Notes under the pieces: generated by a model
The model's input: only the letters and a program-made list of their open reading frames with translations
Told to the model about the DNA's origin: nothing
Databases searched by the model: none
Shown: positions 1-8,633 of the stretch, in pieces
How positions within the stretch are numbered: position 1 is the first letter of the stretch
How the letters are laid out: each line of letters starts with the position of its first letter
Position numbers and translations under genes: made by a program
From: Bacteroidota bacterium
GTDB lineage: Bacteria > Bacteroidota > Bacteroidia > Chitinophagales > Saprospiraceae
Reading direction: 5' to 3'
DNA length: 39,638 nucleotides
NCBI GenBank assembly: GCA_003045895.1
Contig: PZPC01000035.1
Location: 14,088-53,725 of the forward strand

Positions 1-3000
1 TTATTTACCACCGACGCATTCACCACGAGGGAGTTGACGGCGACGGTAGCGGTGACGATCCCCGTACAACCATTGCTGTCGGTAATAGTGATGGTATAGG
101 AACCGTTGGCCAATCCACTGAAGACGTTGCTGGTCTGGGTGTTGCCGCCGTCGAGGCGGTAGGTATACCCGGGTGTTCCGCCCTGGGGCGTCACGGTAAT
201 CTGGTTACCGTCAACGGCGGTCGTTCCACTAACCGGAGTGGGTTGGGTAATGGTGAGGGTAGCCGTAGTAACTTCGTCGTTGAAGTCATCGCGAACGGTT
301 ACGGTGTAGTTGCCAGCTCCGAGATTGCTAAAGGTGTTGCTGGCTCCAAAATTACCGCCGTTCAGAGCATACTGATAGGGTGGTAAGCCGCCGGAAACAG
401 TGACCGAAAGGGCCGCGTCATCGTCGCCATTACAGGTAATGAAGGCCGTTTGATTGAGGGAAGCCACCATGGCGGCTACCGTAATTTCGATGAAAAAGGT
501 ATTTCCGGTTACGCTGGCACCAGCGGCATTGGTGAGGTCGAAATCAAAATCATCATTTAAAATAATCCCGCCGCTGTGGATATAATTGATCGTGCCACTG
601 TTGATCTCAGCCTGGGTGAAGGTGGCGCCGAGGCCAAGCACCTGTCCGTTGCGGCGAATATTTCCTTCCGTGGGGAGGCTGCGGATGGTGTAGACCAGTT
701 GACTGGGGGTGCTGTTGTCGTCGGTTGCCTCGAGGAACGCATTCGTTATGAGACGCTGGTCTCCGCGGGGCACCTGCAGTACGTTGTTGGTAACAATCAC
801 GGGTGGTGCGGCGGGCACCTGGTAGCAAACCGTCACGCTCCAGGATTCCAGTATGCCACCATCGGCCGCTTCATTGTCGTTGATTTCGAGGGTCCAAAGA
901 CCATTGCTGCTGTTGCCCAACAACCCCGCCAGGTTGCCTAGTGGCCGGTAGCTGCCTTCGATGGCGTAGGGCGGGCCGCTGTTGCCCGGGCCGGTGGAAG
1001 AAGGGTTGCAGGTATTCTCCAGGGTAGCCGCGGTATTGGGGCTATTGGCATTGAAACTGACGTTGAGGTTGTCTTCGCCGCAGCCAAAATTGCTGGCGGG
1101 TTGCCCGGGGCGGTTAAAGAGGAGCACGCTGCCACCACCGGGAGGTAAGAGGCGGGCGTCCAGGTCGCCGACGTAGGTGTGGGTTACTTCCAGTTGGATG
1201 GTCACATCGGCAATGGTGTAGTCGTCACCCACCGAGATGTCATTTGAAATACTCGGGGTACCGATATCGCTGATGGTGGTAGAGAAGTTGGAAGAATAGG
1301 TCTCGCAGTTGATGTTGCTGGTGGTGAAGTTGAAAGCACCGGAAAAGCTGCTGGTACCGCAGGTATTGCTGGCCCGTACCCGCCAGAAGTACTGGGTGAG
1401 GCCCAGGTTGGCGTTGGTGGGCTGGTAGGTCGTGGCCGTCGTGGTACCCGTTTCTACGAGGGGCGTAAAATTGCTGTTGGTGGCCAGCTGGACGGTGTAG
1501 GTGGTGGCACCAGAGGCATCGCCGGTCCAGCTGAGGGTTGGGTTGGGGAAGACGTTGGTACTGTTGTTGGCCGGCGATTGCAGGGTGGGAGCCGTACTGG
1601 TGCCGGCGAGCACGGTGAGGGTGAGGCCAACCTGCCCGCTGTTGCCCCCGTTGCTGCCGATGACAGTGAAATTGTAGGTACCCGGATTGACGTTGGTGGT
1701 TTGTATCGTCAGGGTAGAAGTGCCGCCAGGGGCTACTTGCGAGGGGCTGAAAGTGAAGGTCGCTCCCGGTGGGGTATTGCTCAACGATAAGGCTACGTTG
1801 CCCGGGAAGCCGCCCCCGACCTCGATGGTGTAGCTCGCCGGTTGGGGTTTGCAAACCTGGCGCACTACGGGATTGGCATTGATGGAAAAGCCGCAGCTGT
1901 TGGCCCAGCGGCCATTGATAACTTCTGTGCCGGTGTCGTTGGGGTCCAGCCAGTCGCGCAGGCGGGAGCTGGCCGATCCGCCGGCATTCCACGAGATGGC
2001 GAAGGAGCCATACCAGTCAGACAGGTCGTTGCCACAAGCCGCGCCACCGCCGTGCAGCTGCCCTACTACCCGCGAATTTTGATCGAAGAGGGGCGAACCC
2101 GAAGAGCCTCCTTCGGTGGTACCGGTATCCCAGTCGACGACCCTGACGTGGGTGTAGTTGGTGGTGGGGGTACTGCTGCTGTAGGTGGTGAATTGGGTCG
2201 GATCGTTCTCAAAGCTGATGCGTTTCTCGTCGGTACGGGGGTGGTGAATACCCACGGCGCTACTGATGGCCGCCCCTGAGGCATCCCAGCCGGCAAAGTA
2301 GGCGTTGGCCGTCGGGGAGACGGGGTCGTCGAGTTCGACGAGCACGAAATCAGAATTGGAACGGGACGCCCGGAAGATGGCGCCAGTATTGAAATCGTTC
2401 AGTTGCCCGTCGCCAGGGCCACCGCTGGCCGCGGTGTTGGGTTGCCGGCAGGTGCTGTTTTGGTAGTTCCAGTAGGTGACCAGCGAAGGCGCATTGCCAG
2501 CGTTGATGCCGCAGTGGTTGGCGGTCATAAAAAATGGCGTGCAGTCTTCTTCCACGTTGTTGACCAGGAAGCCGGTGCAAAAGGTGCCGCCACCGGTAGA
2601 GATCACCGCTACCGACTGGATGATGTCGCGGTAATTGTCTACGATTCCCCAGCCATCGGCGGCTCCGCAAATGACATCCAGGTTGCAAGAGCCCGAAATA
2701 ACGGCATTGAAATCTTCGAAAGCGTGGTTGACGAAAGCCAGCTTGAGCTGGAGGGCATCGGGCCCACGCGCGGGGAGCTGCACTTCGATCACCAACTCGT
2801 CGCCAGGCAGGAGGGGGGTCCACAACTGCTCGTGCTCTTCGTTGTCGGCCGGGGTGAAGGGCCCGATAACCTGGGAATAGTCGGGTTGGTACAAGATCAA
2901 TTTTCCGCCCGCAGGCATGGTGTATTTGCTGAAACCGAGGTTGATGGAGAAAGCGCCCGGCGACTGTATCCGGAGGCGCCACACAACGCCCGCGGGCGTG

Positions 3001-3245
3001 GTTTCCCACTGGCCGCTATTATTGGGGTCGAGGTCGACAGCGATGTTGGTGGCGTAGTTCCAGGCGACGCCCGGGCCCCGACGGGCGGCTTCGGTGGCCT
3101 GCAGTTGGGCGTTGTCCTGGCGGGGCATACGGGCCACCGGAACACTACTGAGTGGGGTAAGTCCCTGGGCCAGGCGGGCATCTTTTTGCGCCAGTCCGAG
3201 GCTTAGGAATAAGCATATAAAGGAGGTCAGTAGCGTTGCTTTCAT
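1..3245 (-). CDS. Secreted lysyl-endopeptidase-like serine protease with FN3, P-domain, CSPG-like and SprB-like modules (C-terminus cut by window edge)
   Basis: The reading frame opens at an ATG at 3245 and stays open to base 1, so at least 1081 residues are present and the C-terminus is missing. It begins with a signal peptide (about residues 1-19). A chymotrypsin-fold protease of the Achromobacter lysyl endopeptidase type follows: His244 in TANHCG, Asp299 in NSDFVLVEL, Ser382 in GGSSGSP, then the family's GQLHGG. Downstream I see an Ig-like stretch (about 460-550), a fibronectin III domain (about 550-640), a proprotein-convertase P-domain (about 655-805), a CSPG/cadherin-like repeat (about 810-910) and two SprB-like repeats (about 930-1080). 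This is an extracellular or surface protease, probably exported by the type IX system, whose sorting domain would lie beyond the edge. Cleavage after lysine is inferred from the family and not proven. It stands 139 bp from the STAND gene and has its own promoter-like box. Confidence 0.88.
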   Translation of the reverse strand, partial: MKATLLTSFICLFLSLGLAQKDARLAQGLTPLSSVPVARMPRQDNAQLQATEAARRGPGVAWNYATNIAVDLDPNNSGQWETTPAGVVWRLRIQSPGAFSINLGFSKYTMPAGGKLILYQPDYSQVIGPFTPADNEEHEQLWTPLLPGDELVIEVQLPARGPDALQLKLAFVNHAFEDFNAVISGSCNLDVICGAADGWGIVDNYRDIIQSVAVISTGGGTFCTGFLVNNVEEDCTPFFMTANHCGINAGNAPSLVTYWNYQNSTCRQPNTAASGGPGDGQLNDFNTGAIFRASRSNSDFVLVELDDPVSPTANAYFAGWDASGAAISSAVGIHHPRTDEKRISFENDPTQFTTYSSSTPTTNYTHVRVVDWDTGTTEGGSSGSPLFDQNSRVVGQLHGGGAACGNDLSDWYGSFAISWNAGGSASSRLRDWLDPNDTGTEVINGRWANSCGFSINANPVVRQVCKPQPASYTIEVGGGFPGNVALSLSNTPPGATFTFSPSQVAPGGTSTLTIQTTNVNPGTYNFTVIGSNGGNSGQVGLTLTVLAGTSTAPTLQSPANNSTNVFPNPTLSWTGDASGATTYTVQLATNSNFTPLVETGTTTATTYQPTNANLGLTQYFWRVRASNTCGTSSFSGAFNFTTSNINCETYSSNFSTTISDIGTPSISNDISVGDDYTIADVTIQLEVTHTYVGDLDARLLPPGGGSVLLFNRPGQPASNFGCGEDNLNVSFNANSPNTAATLENTCNPSSTGPGNSGPPYAIEGSYRPLGNLAGLLGNSSNGLWTLEINDNEAADGGILESWSVTVCYQVPAAPPVIVTNNVLQVPRGDQRLITNAFLEATDDNSTPSQLVYTIRSLPTEGNIRRNGQVLGLGATFTQAEINSGTINYIHSGGIILNDDFDFDLTNAAGASVTGNTFFIEITVAAMVASLNQTAFITCNGDDDAALSVTVSGGLPPYQYALNGGNFGASNTFSNLGAGNYTVTVRDDFNDEVTTATLTITQPTPVSGTTAVDGNQITVTPQGGTPGYTYRLDGGNTQTSNVFSGLANGSYTITITDSNGCTGIVTATVAVNSLVVNASVVN

Positions 3246-3267
3246 CGTCGGTTTTATTATTTTCCGA

Positions 3268-3275
3268 CAAATATA
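3268..3275 (-). promoter_or_regulatory. Bacteroidota -7 box upstream of the secreted protease
   Basis: TATATTTG on the minus strand matches TAnnTTTG and lies 22 bp upstream of the ATG. I do not see a good -33 TTTG at the 19-bp spacing, so only the -7 half is supported. Confidence 0.4.
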
Positions 3276-3384
3276 TAACTTCTGTGCAGGATTGCGCCAC
3301 AGCGCTTTTGGTTTATAGGTATTCCGTCGGGTAATGGTCGTTTGCTGGCGGAACCAGGCGGGTGTTATGGTGCTGGAAAATCTA

Positions 3385-6300
3385 CTATCTATACCGCTTT
3401 CGGTACACATCCTTTTCCAGGCATTCCATCATGCCGGAGTCAGCGGTCACATCTCTGGTTACACAACGGCAAGGTAATGCCGTCTTTTTATCCGTAGTAG
3501 CGATCAGTCTGATGGTTTCATCATCGCTATCAAAGAGGATCGACCAGCCCGCTTGATCCGTTGCTTCCGTTGCGGTCCAAAATTGGCCACGAATGGCGAT
3601 GGGGCATTCTCCTTGAGAAAGATGGAGGTAGGCATTGGTTGGGTCTTTTTGGTGGCTATAGTGCTTGTCCAGGATAAATTCGATTTCCCCCACACAGGGC
3701 AACCGCCAGCCGGGGCCTAGTTCTCGGCAAGCCGACAGCGCATTCACCCAGTCGTATTGGGTACCCCCATTCAGGTCATTCGTCATCATCCACAACGGGC
3801 CCAATGTAAGCGTCGGAATGCCATTGATATCCTTACAAAGCGACGGGGGGATCGAATCTTTTTCGTCATAGTCCGCAGGTATACCTACTTCTACATACCT
3901 GGTTTTATAGATGGTATCCCGCAAGGTGTCAATGTGGTAAACCGTATTTGTCCGGCTGGCACAGCCCAGCGCAGTCACCTGCTGGTAAAATGATTCCAAG
4001 TGCAGCGCCGTATTTTGGTAGCGTTCGATATAACTCCAGTAGCCAGCGCAGGTATTGAGGGTGATGGCCAACTGGTAATCTTGCCAGGCTGGGCAATCCA
4101 GCAAATCTAGGCGCTCCCCGAATTCGGCCGCACAATCGCTGTTTTGTCCGTATTTGAAGAGGTAGTTGAGGTAAGCTTCGCAGGTATTGGCCTGGCGGGT
4201 GATTTCACAGGGTGTTTGTTTTTTTAGCCAGATGAAGGTATAAAACAGCGAACCCGCGCTACCCAAAAAACCGAAGAGCGAAAGCAACATCAGCAGGGAG
4301 AGCCAGCGGGTTCTTTGGCTGCGGCGGAACCACTGCCACAACCAGTAGCTGCGGGTGGGGGTATCGGTGCAGCCACATTGGTTTTGCAGTTGCACCAGGT
4401 CTTCAATTTCCTGGGCGGCGGTGTTGGTCAGAGCCGGACTCTGGTCGGTGGGCAATTGCTTTTCCAGTTCCGTTATCCTATTGCCCAGGTAAGATTGGAT
4501 CAACTCTTCGGCGGTGCCGGCCTGGTTGATCAGTCCGGGGCTGAAGACGGGTGGCCCCGCCGGGGTCTTGGTGCACACCTGCTGGTGCAACTGGTGCAGG
4601 TAGATTTGCAGGCAGCTCAAGCCCACTACTGGCGACCTGGCCGTCAGCTGATCGTATACCTTGCGGGCTACCAGCGCCGGCTGGTCCAGGCCAATGCTGC
4701 CCCGGCTGGCCAGGCCGTTGAGGAGGCCACCCACGACGGGCGATACCGCGTCTTGCGCCAACGGCTGCACGTGGTAGCGGTGGTCGAAGAGGGTGGGTAC
4801 CAACTCCTCGAAGTCGCTCAGCTGGGCCAAATATTGTTCGCGCACCACCAGGATGACCTTGGCGGGAAAGGAAAGATCGGCCAGCAGTTCCTGGAGAAAA
4901 CCGAAAAACTGGCGCTGCTCGGCTACCGCATTGGGTGCGGCCAGCAATTCTTCCAGTTGATCAAAGATCAGGAGGACGGGTTTGAAACCAAATTGATACA
5001 ACTGCGCCAGGGCATCCCGCGCGGTGCAATCCGCCAACACGGCTTCACTGCCGGCCGCAGCAGCGGCTTGCCGGAGGGTACGAGCCAGGGTATCGTTAAT
5101 ATTGCCTTGCCGGCGAATATAGACCATTTCCCGGCGGTGGGCAGGAATCCGGTTGACCAGGCCGCACTGGAGTAGGCTGGTCTTCCCGACGCCCTGCGCG
5201 CCGTGTACCACGAGCAACCGGGTGTCGAAGGTTTTTTCGTAAAGAGCTGCCACGGCTTCGTCCCGCCCAAAAAATAAATCCAGGTCGGCCAACCCGAAAG
5301 GTTGCAACAACGGAAAGATCGGCGCACAAGGTGACCGGGCAGCCGGTTTGGGCAGGTCTTTCACCACCGGCAAGGGCGGGTACACGGGCGGCACGGGGTT
5401 AGGTGTAGGGCCTGGTACCGGGTCAGGAATGGGGTCGGGAACGGGATCGGGTAACGGAAAAGGCTCGGGCTCGGGTGCTGGTTTCGGAAAAGGCTCGGGA
5501 ATGGGATCCGGCACCGGATCGGGTAACGGGTAAGGAACGGGATCAGGTATCGGATCCGGCACCGGGTCAGGAGCCGGTGCCCGGGTGTTATCGGCGAACC
5601 GGAGGGTAGCATCTCCTGTTTTTCGCCAGTGACAACCGGTTAAATATTGGAATATCCAAGTAGGGGCCTGGGCCTGTAGCCAGTCGATGGCGTCGTTCAA
5701 CGTTGCCTTGGAATAGAAGGTGCGGCTGCGGGCAATTTCCTGGTTGTTTTTGGCGTGCAGCACAAAAAAGTATTGGTCATCAGCCGTTTCCAGGTGGAAT
5801 TGATCGCGGTGGCCCAGGTTGCGGACGACCACCTGGAGGCCCCTGTCGCGATTGGCTGCCGATTGGTAGCCTTTGCTGCACAACAGGGCCAGGCCCGCTT
5901 CGTCATTGACGTGAAAAAAATACTGCTCCGCGCCCGCCACTACTGCTGTAAATCGTTCAAAATCGGGGGTTCCCGTCACCGAAGGACGGTTCAGGTAATC
6001 GTTGTCGATGGCGGTAGCCGTCCCCTCTTGTTGCTGAGGTATCGGTTTGTTCAGGGAGCGGGAAGCGGGTTGGTCGTCCGGCGCCAGTTCATAGCGGGTG
6101 ACCAGGATGGTTTCCGCCTGGCTGTGGGTGCGGAGGTTAGCCAGTATGGCCTGTGCCTTTTCCTTGTCAGCAAAAACGTGCCCGTTCGCGAGGGGCTGTA
6201 CTTCCCCCCAAAGGCGCAGTTGGTAACCTGCCGGGGTGTGTTGGATGAAGTCGTGCCCATTTTTTGGGGTAGCCCGCAACCGCAGTACCAATGCTTTAAT

Positions 6301-6426
6301 GGCCGCTTCACAAGCCACTACGTTCTCGTATACTGGGCTGGAGAGGGTGGCTTCCGTGCTGCTGATTTGAAAATAAACAGCGGAAGAACCCATTGATTTG
6401 CCCGGGGTGTAGGTGTATATCTTCAT
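3385..6426 (-). CDS. STAND-type P-loop NTPase with N-terminal DUF1508 (YegP-like) repeats, Pro-rich linker, one membrane segment and DUF1566-like C-terminus
   Basis: A 1013-residue protein with an unusual domain order. Residues about 17-110 and 168-255 contain several YegP/DUF1508-like repeats (pattern YF.I....A.L..S..Y......E.AI..L). Residues 283-361 are a DPVPDPIP-type proline-rich linker. The NTPase spans about 380-650, with Walker A GAQGVGKTS (409-417), Walker B VLLIFDQLEE (484-493) and a following VVREQYLAQL strand typical of STAND ATPases. A single membrane segment lies at about 709-733, followed by a Cys-rich stretch (740-825) and a DUF1566/Lcl-C-like domain (about 866-990, with GWRLP and GQFWTATE). 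The gene starts 43 bp after the CHAT protease gene on the same strand, so the two are probably co-transcribed. The likely role is the NTP-dependent sensor or switch for the CHAT effector. That role is inferred from known CHAT/STAND conflict systems. The substrate or trigger is unknown. Confidence 0.8.
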   Translation of the reverse strand: MKIYTYTPGKSMGSSAVYFQISSTEATLSSPVYENVVACEAAIKALVLRLRATPKNGHDFIQHTPAGYQLRLWGEVQPLANGHVFADKEKAQAILANLRTHSQAETILVTRYELAPDDQPASRSLNKPIPQQQEGTATAIDNDYLNRPSVTGTPDFERFTAVVAGAEQYFFHVNDEAGLALLCSKGYQSAANRDRGLQVVVRNLGHRDQFHLETADDQYFFVLHAKNNQEIARSRTFYSKATLNDAIDWLQAQAPTWIFQYLTGCHWRKTGDATLRFADNTRAPAPDPVPDPIPDPVPYPLPDPVPDPIPEPFPKPAPEPEPFPLPDPVPDPIPDPVPGPTPNPVPPVYPPLPVVKDLPKPAARSPCAPIFPLLQPFGLADLDLFFGRDEAVAALYEKTFDTRLLVVHGAQGVGKTSLLQCGLVNRIPAHRREMVYIRRQGNINDTLARTLRQAAAAAGSEAVLADCTARDALAQLYQFGFKPVLLIFDQLEELLAAPNAVAEQRQFFGFLQELLADLSFPAKVILVVREQYLAQLSDFEELVPTLFDHRYHVQPLAQDAVSPVVGGLLNGLASRGSIGLDQPALVARKVYDQLTARSPVVGLSCLQIYLHQLHQQVCTKTPAGPPVFSPGLINQAGTAEELIQSYLGNRITELEKQLPTDQSPALTNTAAQEIEDLVQLQNQCGCTDTPTRSYWLWQWFRRSQRTRWLSLLMLLSLFGFLGSAGSLFYTFIWLKKQTPCEITRQANTCEAYLNYLFKYGQNSDCAAEFGERLDLLDCPAWQDYQLAITLNTCAGYWSYIERYQNTALHLESFYQQVTALGCASRTNTVYHIDTLRDTIYKTRYVEVGIPADYDEKDSIPPSLCKDINGIPTLTLGPLWMMTNDLNGGTQYDWVNALSACRELGPGWRLPCVGEIEFILDKHYSHQKDPTNAYLHLSQGECPIAIRGQFWTATEATDQAGWSILFDSDDETIRLIATTDKKTALPCRCVTRDVTADSGMMECLEKDVYRKRYR

Positions 6427-6469
6427 CAGAGCCTGCTTTTTATAGAAGGTGTAAGAAGAGGGAGTTATT

Positions 6470-8233
6470 TTAACTGGTCAGGCCAATGTGCTGGCGAAAA
6501 AGTTTCAGTCCGGTGAGCAGCCCGTCCAGGTTTTGGTAACGGGGGTCATGCGCCGCATCCGACACGACAAAGTCGAGGTCGATGGTGTCGGCGTGCGAAA
6601 AATGCAGCTGCTCTTCCTTCATGCCGTCGAAAAAGTAGATTTTGGGCAAGTATTGCTGTTTCACTTTAAACGCATTCTGATCGATAAGGAAAGGCGAAAG
6701 ATTGAGGGGCAAACCGTCTTCTTCTACGTTGCGGGTAATAAAGACCGAATTGTTGCTGCTCGTGCCTTCGCGGCGTATGGGCTCCATATCGATGGTGGCG
6801 TAGTCGCGTCCTTTCAGGATGGCCTTTTGGTGGATGAAGGTGGGCGAGGGATCCATGCGCGGGAGGTCCACGGAAATTCGCTTCACGGCCACCAGTTGGT
6901 AATTGCACAGGAAAGCACAGGCCTGGAGCAAAATCCCCAGGTGCTGCTCGGCGGTTTGGCAGAGCGGTTCTACTTCCTCCCGGGTGATATCGTTGGCGAT
7001 GAGCCGCTGGCGTAGGTTTTGTTCCAGGAAACGGTAGGCGTCGTAAGCCGCGGTGGCGTCGCGCATTTTTGCATCCAGGGTTACCAATTCGCTGACGTAG
7101 GGAACCACGGCGTTTTCCTGGAATATGCAACTGATGGTGCGAATGAGCCAAAAATAGTCGACTGGTGTGCCACTGACGGGCGACCATTTCAGGTACCTGG
7201 CAATATCCTCGAGGTAGGCTGGTCGGATGATGAACTTTTTGGCCGCTCCCGCTGCCGCATCCCACAAGTTGGCCATGGCGATGGCGCAAAGGAGGCGTGC
7301 CAGGGTGGTGTAGGCTTCGCTCAGTTCCCGCAGCCGCACCCTTCCCAGCGAGCGGCCTTCCGGGGTAAACAAATCCCGCAGCTGCACACTTACCATAGAC
7401 GGAAAGCTATCGAGCAGGGTATTCTGCAGGGTATTGAAAAAAGTACTGTTGGGGTCCTGTAGGTATAGTTGGTACAAGGCTTCGAAGCGCGGATTACAAC
7501 TCGCCATTCCCGCGAAAGCAGCGCGCACCAGGTCCTTATTGACGTCGGGCAGTTGGAGGGTAACCTCCTGGACAAAATCGAGGTTGTCGCTGGGTGAAAG
7601 GGGCTGTGGCAATACCCAGTCGAGGGCGCTGTCGTCCTGGGCGTACAACCCCCAGGGGAAAAGTTCACCGGGGACGCCCACAAAGGAGGCATCCCGCGTG
7701 CAGGTTATTTTCAGCGTTGCATCATCATTTTCGACCCGCGCTTTCGCGGTAGCAAAGGCTTCCCGGATCGTTTTGCCGTGGGTGAGGGCGTGGTAAAATT
7801 GCTCGGAAAAATGCAGGGCGCGTTGGTCATCGATGGGGCAGCTGGTGGCAATGACGGCCTTCACGTGGTGGTCAAACAGGGTTTTTACCTGCTCCTGGTT
7901 GGCACAGCCGTTGAGGAATACCAGCTTCAGTTGCTGCTGTTGGCCTATCAGGGTACTCAAGGCAGAGGAACGCGCATTCGCATCTTCCAGGTTCAGGAAG
8001 GCCTCGTCGGAATGCCCTCCGTAATGGAAGACAGCAATGCGGTTGTGAAATCGGTTGAAGGCTTTGTAAACCCCCTCCAACGTAGCATGACCCAGTTGAA
8101 TGACTTCGATTCGGCCCTGGTCATGGGCAGCCGCCAGCAACTCGCTGATGGATCGCTCTTCTTCGCTGAGTCGAAGAGACTGGTTTTCGTCGTTTGCGAA
8201 AGCAAACAGGAATACGGGTTTCGAGGTGTGCAT
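6470..8233 (-). CDS. CHAT-domain (caspase-like) cysteine protease
   Basis: A 587-residue protein from the ATG at 8233. A GTG at 8293 would add 20 residues that do not look conserved, so I prefer the ATG. The first ~200 residues form a CHAT domain: a hydrophobic strand then HYGGHS (catalytic His74), VFLNGCANQ (catalytic Cys110), then the family's AVIATSCPIDDQRALHFSEQFYHAL segment in two parts. Both catalytic residues are present, so it should be active. Residues about 200-587 are mostly helical, with no repeat or domain I can name. CHAT proteases are relatives of separase and caspases that cut a partner protein once activated; bacterial members such as those of type III-E CRISPR and gasdermin systems act in defence. 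The gene sits directly upstream of the STAND NTPase gene. Target and trigger are unknown. Confidence 0.82.
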   Translation of the reverse strand: MHTSKPVFLFAFANDENQSLRLSEEERSISELLAAAHDQGRIEVIQLGHATLEGVYKAFNRFHNRIAVFHYGGHSDEAFLNLEDANARSSALSTLIGQQQQLKLVFLNGCANQEQVKTLFDHHVKAVIATSCPIDDQRALHFSEQFYHALTHGKTIREAFATAKARVENDDATLKITCTRDASFVGVPGELFPWGLYAQDDSALDWVLPQPLSPSDNLDFVQEVTLQLPDVNKDLVRAAFAGMASCNPRFEALYQLYLQDPNSTFFNTLQNTLLDSFPSMVSVQLRDLFTPEGRSLGRVRLRELSEAYTTLARLLCAIAMANLWDAAAGAAKKFIIRPAYLEDIARYLKWSPVSGTPVDYFWLIRTISCIFQENAVVPYVSELVTLDAKMRDATAAYDAYRFLEQNLRQRLIANDITREEVEPLCQTAEQHLGILLQACAFLCNYQLVAVKRISVDLPRMDPSPTFIHQKAILKGRDYATIDMEPIRREGTSSNNSVFITRNVEEDGLPLNLSPFLIDQNAFKVKQQYLPKIYFFDGMKEEQLHFSHADTIDLDFVVSDAAHDPRYQNLDGLLTGLKLFRQHIGLTS

Positions 8234-8297
8234 GGTGTTAAAGGGCGAAGTTGGGTAATAGGAGAAATTGGCTGTTTCCACGATCTTCCTCACCGCA

Positions 8298-8428
8298 TTA
8301 AAACGGCAAGCCGCTCATGTATTTGACCAATTCTTTTTAAATATACAACTTTTTGGCGTTAAAAGCTACCGATTGTGGTGAAAAAGGCGCTGTTTGAGAT
8401 ACCTGCTTCTTGATTTGGTGCTCGCGCT
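8298..8428. other. Intergenic leader upstream of the CHAT gene
   Basis: No gene is seen. Reading towards the CHAT gene there is a -7-like TATATTTA (minus strand, around 8338-8345) with no clear -33 element, then a leader with a short GC-rich hairpin (CGGCTTGCCG). Promoter assignment is weak. Confidence 0.3.
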
Positions 8429-8631
8429 TGCCATGTCTTCAGCGTTGCCTACCACGTCTTCAGCGTGAGCCATTTCCGATTTCCCACCTCCGCCTTCCGA
8501 CTTCAGTCCACCTTTCCCCCTTTTACACCTTTACTTTTATCCGCAGCCTGCCACGTCTTCAGCGTTGCCTGCCACGTCTTCAGCGTGAGCCATTTCCGAT
8601 TTCCCACCTCCGCCTTCCGACTTCGGTCCAC
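8429..8631. repeat. Two 83-bp direct repeats at exact 120-bp offset (8429-8511 and 8549-8631)
   Basis: The block 8429-8511 recurs at 8549-8631 with three mismatches that I can see (at 8434, 8451 and 8505 of the first copy). Each copy itself contains two copies of a CCACGTCTTCAGCGT-like unit and a CCATTTCCGATTTCCCACC stretch. Between copies and after the second lie CCTTTTACACC/CGTTTACACG tracts, the reverse complement of the GTGTAAAAGTGG repeat found elsewhere in the window. The block begins 3 bp past the cyclase stop codon. Confidence 0.85.
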
Positions 8632-8633
8632 GT

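Noticed and set aside
1240-2009. Long Gln/His/Arg-rich reading frames overlapping the left-hand protease, such as 1240-1992 and 2350-3009 on the same strand.
   Set aside because: They are out-of-frame shadows of the open S1 protease frame, which carries clear domains throughout and has no stop down to base 1.
3450-3830. The C-terminal part of the STAND protein as a formylglycine-generating (sulfatase-modifying) domain.
   Set aside because: The GWRLP and FWTATE motifs fit DUF1566/Lcl-C better and the FGE core residues are not seen.
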